A stretch of DNA of 64,000 nucleotides, taken from assembly GCF_907163085.1 (NCBI RefSeq), contig NZ_CAJQTX010000005.1, positions 62,001 to 126,000 on the forward strand. The letters run 5' to 3'. How positions within the stretch are numbered: the stretch's first letter is position 1; every line of letters starts with the position of its first letter. This document shows, piece by piece, positions 61,777 through 64,000 of this stretch. Under the pieces are notes generated by a model. It had not been told where the DNA came from. It saw only the letters and a list, made by a program, of their open reading frames with translations, and searched no databases. Source of the stretch: Candidatus Accumulibacter sp. ACC003. GTDB taxonomy: Bacteria > Pseudomonadota > Gammaproteobacteria > Burkholderiales > Rhodocyclaceae. A program made the position numbers and the translations under genes.

Positions 61777-63111
61777 ATGCGCCTGCCGGTGCACGTTGAA
61801 TCTATCCGCATCCAGCTATCCGGTGGGCCGCTGTCCGCGCGCCAACTGATTGAAACTATTGGCGTCAGCCAGCCAACGATCTCCCGTGCGCTGACCGAAC
61901 TTGGCAACGAGCTGGTACGGATCGGATCGGCGCGATCAATTCAATACACGCTACGCGATAGCACGCGCGGATTACCAGAGATGCCGATCTATCGGGTTGA
62001 TGCAGAAGGCCGGATCGAGCAACTGGGAAGACTGGCTCCAGTCCGTCCAGAAGGGTTCGTCATGTGCCAGGACGACGGTGTGACCGTGCATAGCGACGGA
62101 TTGCCGTGGTGGATGTTCGACATGCGCCCGCAAGGCTATCTCGGCCGTGCCTACGCGGCTCGCCATGGCGGTGAACTGGGGCTACCGGAAAGGCTCGCGG
62201 ACTGGACTGATAGCCACGCCTTGCGGGCGCTACTTGTCCATGGTCATGATGTCGTGGGAAACCTACTGCCAGGCGACATGGCGAGGGATCGTTTTCTCGC
62301 GGCTCGCGTTCCCGAGCCAATCGCTGCCGGGCAGAAAGGCGAGGAATATGCCCGCTTGGCTCTAGAATCCGCCCGCGGGCAGATACCTGGATCATCGGCT
62401 GGCGGCGAGCAGCCGAAGTTCACGACCAGAGCCGTGATGCCAGATGGGCCTCGGCACCTTATCGTGAAGTTCAGCGAGCGGGAAGAAGGACCCGTAAGCG
62501 AGCGTTGGCGCGATCTTCTGGTGGCCGAACATCTGGCGCTGGAAACGCTGCGCGAAGCCGGCATTCCTGCCGCCAGGACGCATATATTGGACCACGCTGG
62601 CCAGCGCTTCCTCGAGGTCGAGCGTTTTGATCGCATTGGCGACCTGGGCCGGCGAGCGCTAATCTCTTTGACCGCGCTGGATGCCGAGTTCGCTGGCTGG
62701 CCAATAGTTGCGGACCGCCTTGCTGTTGGCGGCCAAATTCGTCGGGAAGCAGCTGAGCGCGCAAATCTTTTGTGGGCCTTTGGCACGCTGATCGGCAACT
62801 CCGACATGCACGGCGGCAACCTGTCATTTGTCGCCGAGCGTGGTCGGCCGTACGACATTGCCCCAGCCTACGACATGACGCCAATGAGCTTCGCACCCGG
62901 CAGCGGTGGCCGCTTGCCCGACACCGTCTCCGAGGCAAGCATTCACGCCAGTGTGGCCAACGCCAGCTGGCGGTGCGCAGAAGAACTGGCACACGCATTC
63001 CTCGCCCGGGTCATCGCCGAAACCAGGTTCAGCGACCGATTTGCACCGTGCATCGCCGCGCTGGAACGCCATATCGGGACGGCCAGCGCCAAGATTGAAC
63101 GGCTGCGTTGA
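61777..63111 (+). CDS. HipA-family kinase with N-terminal HTH (YjjJ-like)
   Basis: 444 residues from ATG 61777. N-terminal winged helix: GPLSARQLIETIGVSQPTIS, RALTELGNELVRIGSARS; then a HipA Ser/Thr kinase: SSAGGEQPKFTTRAV (ATP loop), HLIVKFSEREEG (Lys), FGTLIGNSDMHGGNLSFVAE (catalytic Asp and Asn), YDIAPAYDMTPM (metal Asp). Domain order matches E. coli YjjJ, a HipA-like toxin with its own DNA-binding part. Divergent from brxA, so it may also regulate the shared promoter (inference). Confidence 0.88.
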   Translation: MRLPVHVESIRIQLSGGPLSARQLIETIGVSQPTISRALTELGNELVRIGSARSIQYTLRDSTRGLPEMPIYRVDAEGRIEQLGRLAPVRPEGFVMCQDDGVTVHSDGLPWWMFDMRPQGYLGRAYAARHGGELGLPERLADWTDSHALRALLVHGHDVVGNLLPGDMARDRFLAARVPEPIAAGQKGEEYARLALESARGQIPGSSAGGEQPKFTTRAVMPDGPRHLIVKFSEREEGPVSERWRDLLVAEHLALETLREAGIPAARTHILDHAGQRFLEVERFDRIGDLGRRALISLTALDAEFAGWPIVADRLAVGGQIRREAAERANLLWAFGTLIGNSDMHGGNLSFVAERGRPYDIAPAYDMTPMSFAPGSGGRLPDTVSEASIHASVANASWRCAEELAHAFLARVIAETRFSDRFAPCIAALERHIGTASAKIERLR

Positions 63112-63117
63112 GCCGCT

Positions 63118-63367
63118 AGCGATGAACGTCCGGTCGATGGCCATCTGCGCCTGAAGGCCGCCCGCAAGCTCGGCCTCACGACCGGCCCGGCGATTCTCGC
63201 GGACGACCTAACGCCAACAAAGACGACTGACCGAGCTGCACCCGAAATACTGCGACGTCATTGTCGGCCGCTGGCAGGACCGTGCCGGCCGGAAAACCAC
63301 CTGCGAGTCTGATGGGGTGACATGCGATGACCTGAGCAGCGAAGCAGTAGACGTCTGCGGCGAATAG
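63118..63367 (+). pseudogene. Phage ParB-methyltransferase remnant with internal deletion
   Basis: Frame 1 from 63118: DERPVDGHLRLKAARKLGL, TTGPAILADDLTP is the ParB-like N-terminal domain of phage DNA methyltransferases. From 63227 in another frame: LTELHPKYCDVIVGRWQDRA, GRKTTCESDG is the C-terminal end of the same kind of enzyme. The catalytic middle is gone. Confidence 0.65.
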
Positions 63368-63436
63368 GGAAGCATTCTCCGCGCTGATTGCGGTGAATAT
63401 CTTGCCGCTTCGTGCAACGCCCGCCATAATCTCCGC

Positions 63437-64000
63437 ATGACCAACGGCGATTACACCTACATCTGGCAGGCCCCCGACTGGCCGGCCTGGCGCTACGACC
63501 TGGCTGCTTTGGCCCGGCCGTTGGCCGACGTCAGTCGCGCCCAGGGTCTGCTCATTGGCCGGCTGGCCGATGTCGGGATCGCACTGCGCAATCAGGCCAG
63601 CCTGACGACGCTGACCGAGGATGTTCTCAAGACCAGCGAAATCGAGGGTGAGCGTCTCGACGCCGAGTCGGTGCGCTCGTCGATCGCGCGCCGCCTGGGC
63701 GTGGACGTCGGAGCGCTGGCGCCAGTCGATCGCCACGTCGAGGGCGTGGTCGATATGGTGCTTGATGCGACAGCACGCTGCGCGGTCGCCCTGACACAAG
63801 AACGCCTGCTCGGCTGGCACGCGGCCCTGTTTCCGACCGGCTATAGCGGACTCTCAGCCATTCGCGTGGGAATGCTCCGGGACGATGGGAACGGACCGAT
63901 GCAGGTCGTCTCCGGCGCCATCGGTCGGCAGCGTGTGCACTTCGAAGCACCTCCAGCAGAGAAACTCGAGGCCGAATTGGCGCGCCTCATCGACTGGGTG
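63437..64000 (+). CDS. Fic-family protein, N-terminal part (3' end outside window)
   Basis: The first 188 residues of a Fic protein with N-terminal DUF4172: MTNGDYTYIWQAPDWPAWRY, then EDVLKTSEIEGERLDAESVR, which holds the (S/T)xxxE(G/N) inhibitory helix motif (TSEIEG) that blocks AMPylation in this class, RRLGVDVGALAPVDRHVEGV and LGWHAALFPTGYSGL. The catalytic HPFxxGNGR loop lies beyond the window end. ATG at 63437. Confidence 0.85.
   Translation, partial: MTNGDYTYIWQAPDWPAWRYDLAALARPLADVSRAQGLLIGRLADVGIALRNQASLTTLTEDVLKTSEIEGERLDAESVRSSIARRLGVDVGALAPVDRHVEGVVDMVLDATARCAVALTQERLLGWHAALFPTGYSGLSAIRVGMLRDDGNGPMQVVSGAIGRQRVHFEAPPAEKLEAELARLIDWV

Overview
The window looks like chromosome of a GC-rich betaproteobacterium of the Rhodocyclales (Azoarcus/Accumulibacter relatives). 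This is inferred from the HU/UvrA context, the pel operon, a PEP-CTERM protein and, above all, a tRNA-Ile(CAU) gene carrying an Azoarcus-type group I intron. No taxonomic search was possible.

Layout. Positions 1-1466 are core: the 3' end of uvrA, HU and a periplasmic protein. A 47-bp direct repeat of the 3' half of tRNA-Ala(CGC) (1603-1649 and 16849-16895) bounds a 15.3-kb integrated island. At its right end is a leftward replication and integration block: tyrosine integrase, higA with a higB that lost its start codon, small DNA-binding proteins, a TOPRIM-ATPase primase/helicase, a VRR-NUC nuclease and a DUF5681 protein. At its left end is cargo: a HAF-repeat PEP-CTERM protein, small genes and a three-gene TIGR04255 operon. 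No capsid, tail or large terminase gene is present, so it resembles a phage satellite or replicating genomic island.

Positions 16954-24992 return to ordinary chromosome: a Cys-rich protein, sugar transferase, RNase D-like exonuclease, hydrolases, ParA, a YgjP-type metallopeptidase, an isopropylmalate-dehydrogenase-like protein lacking catalytic residues, and a Cys/Met PLP enzyme. Then come the intron-split tRNA-Ile and a relic phage packaging region (terS and terL remnants, the latter with a decayed intein) into which a TacAT-like toxin-antitoxin pair is inserted. Positions 27638-42992 hold pelABCDEFG for Pel exopolysaccharide. pelA is split by a complete IS66-type element (8-bp target duplication) that carries a DruA/DUF4338 passenger gene, and it also has a frameshift.

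Positions 44509-61509 are a leftward type 1 BREX phage-defence locus: brxA, brxB, brxC, pglX, pglZ and brxL, ending with a NYN-LOTUS putative ribonuclease. Between pglX and pglZ lie two accessory cassettes, a truncated DUF1016 gene and an AlbA-type ATP-binding gene. They are separated by a 46-codon ORF that fuses the start of pglZ to the end of pglX, which is the scar of a past tandem duplication and deletion. A divergent HipA/YjjJ-like kinase, a phage ParB-methyltransferase remnant and the start of a Fic protein close the window.

Several reading frames are broken by single-base losses (a DUF3077-like gene, a DUF6794-like gene, terL twice, pelA). These could be real decay or residual assembly error and should be read with that caution.
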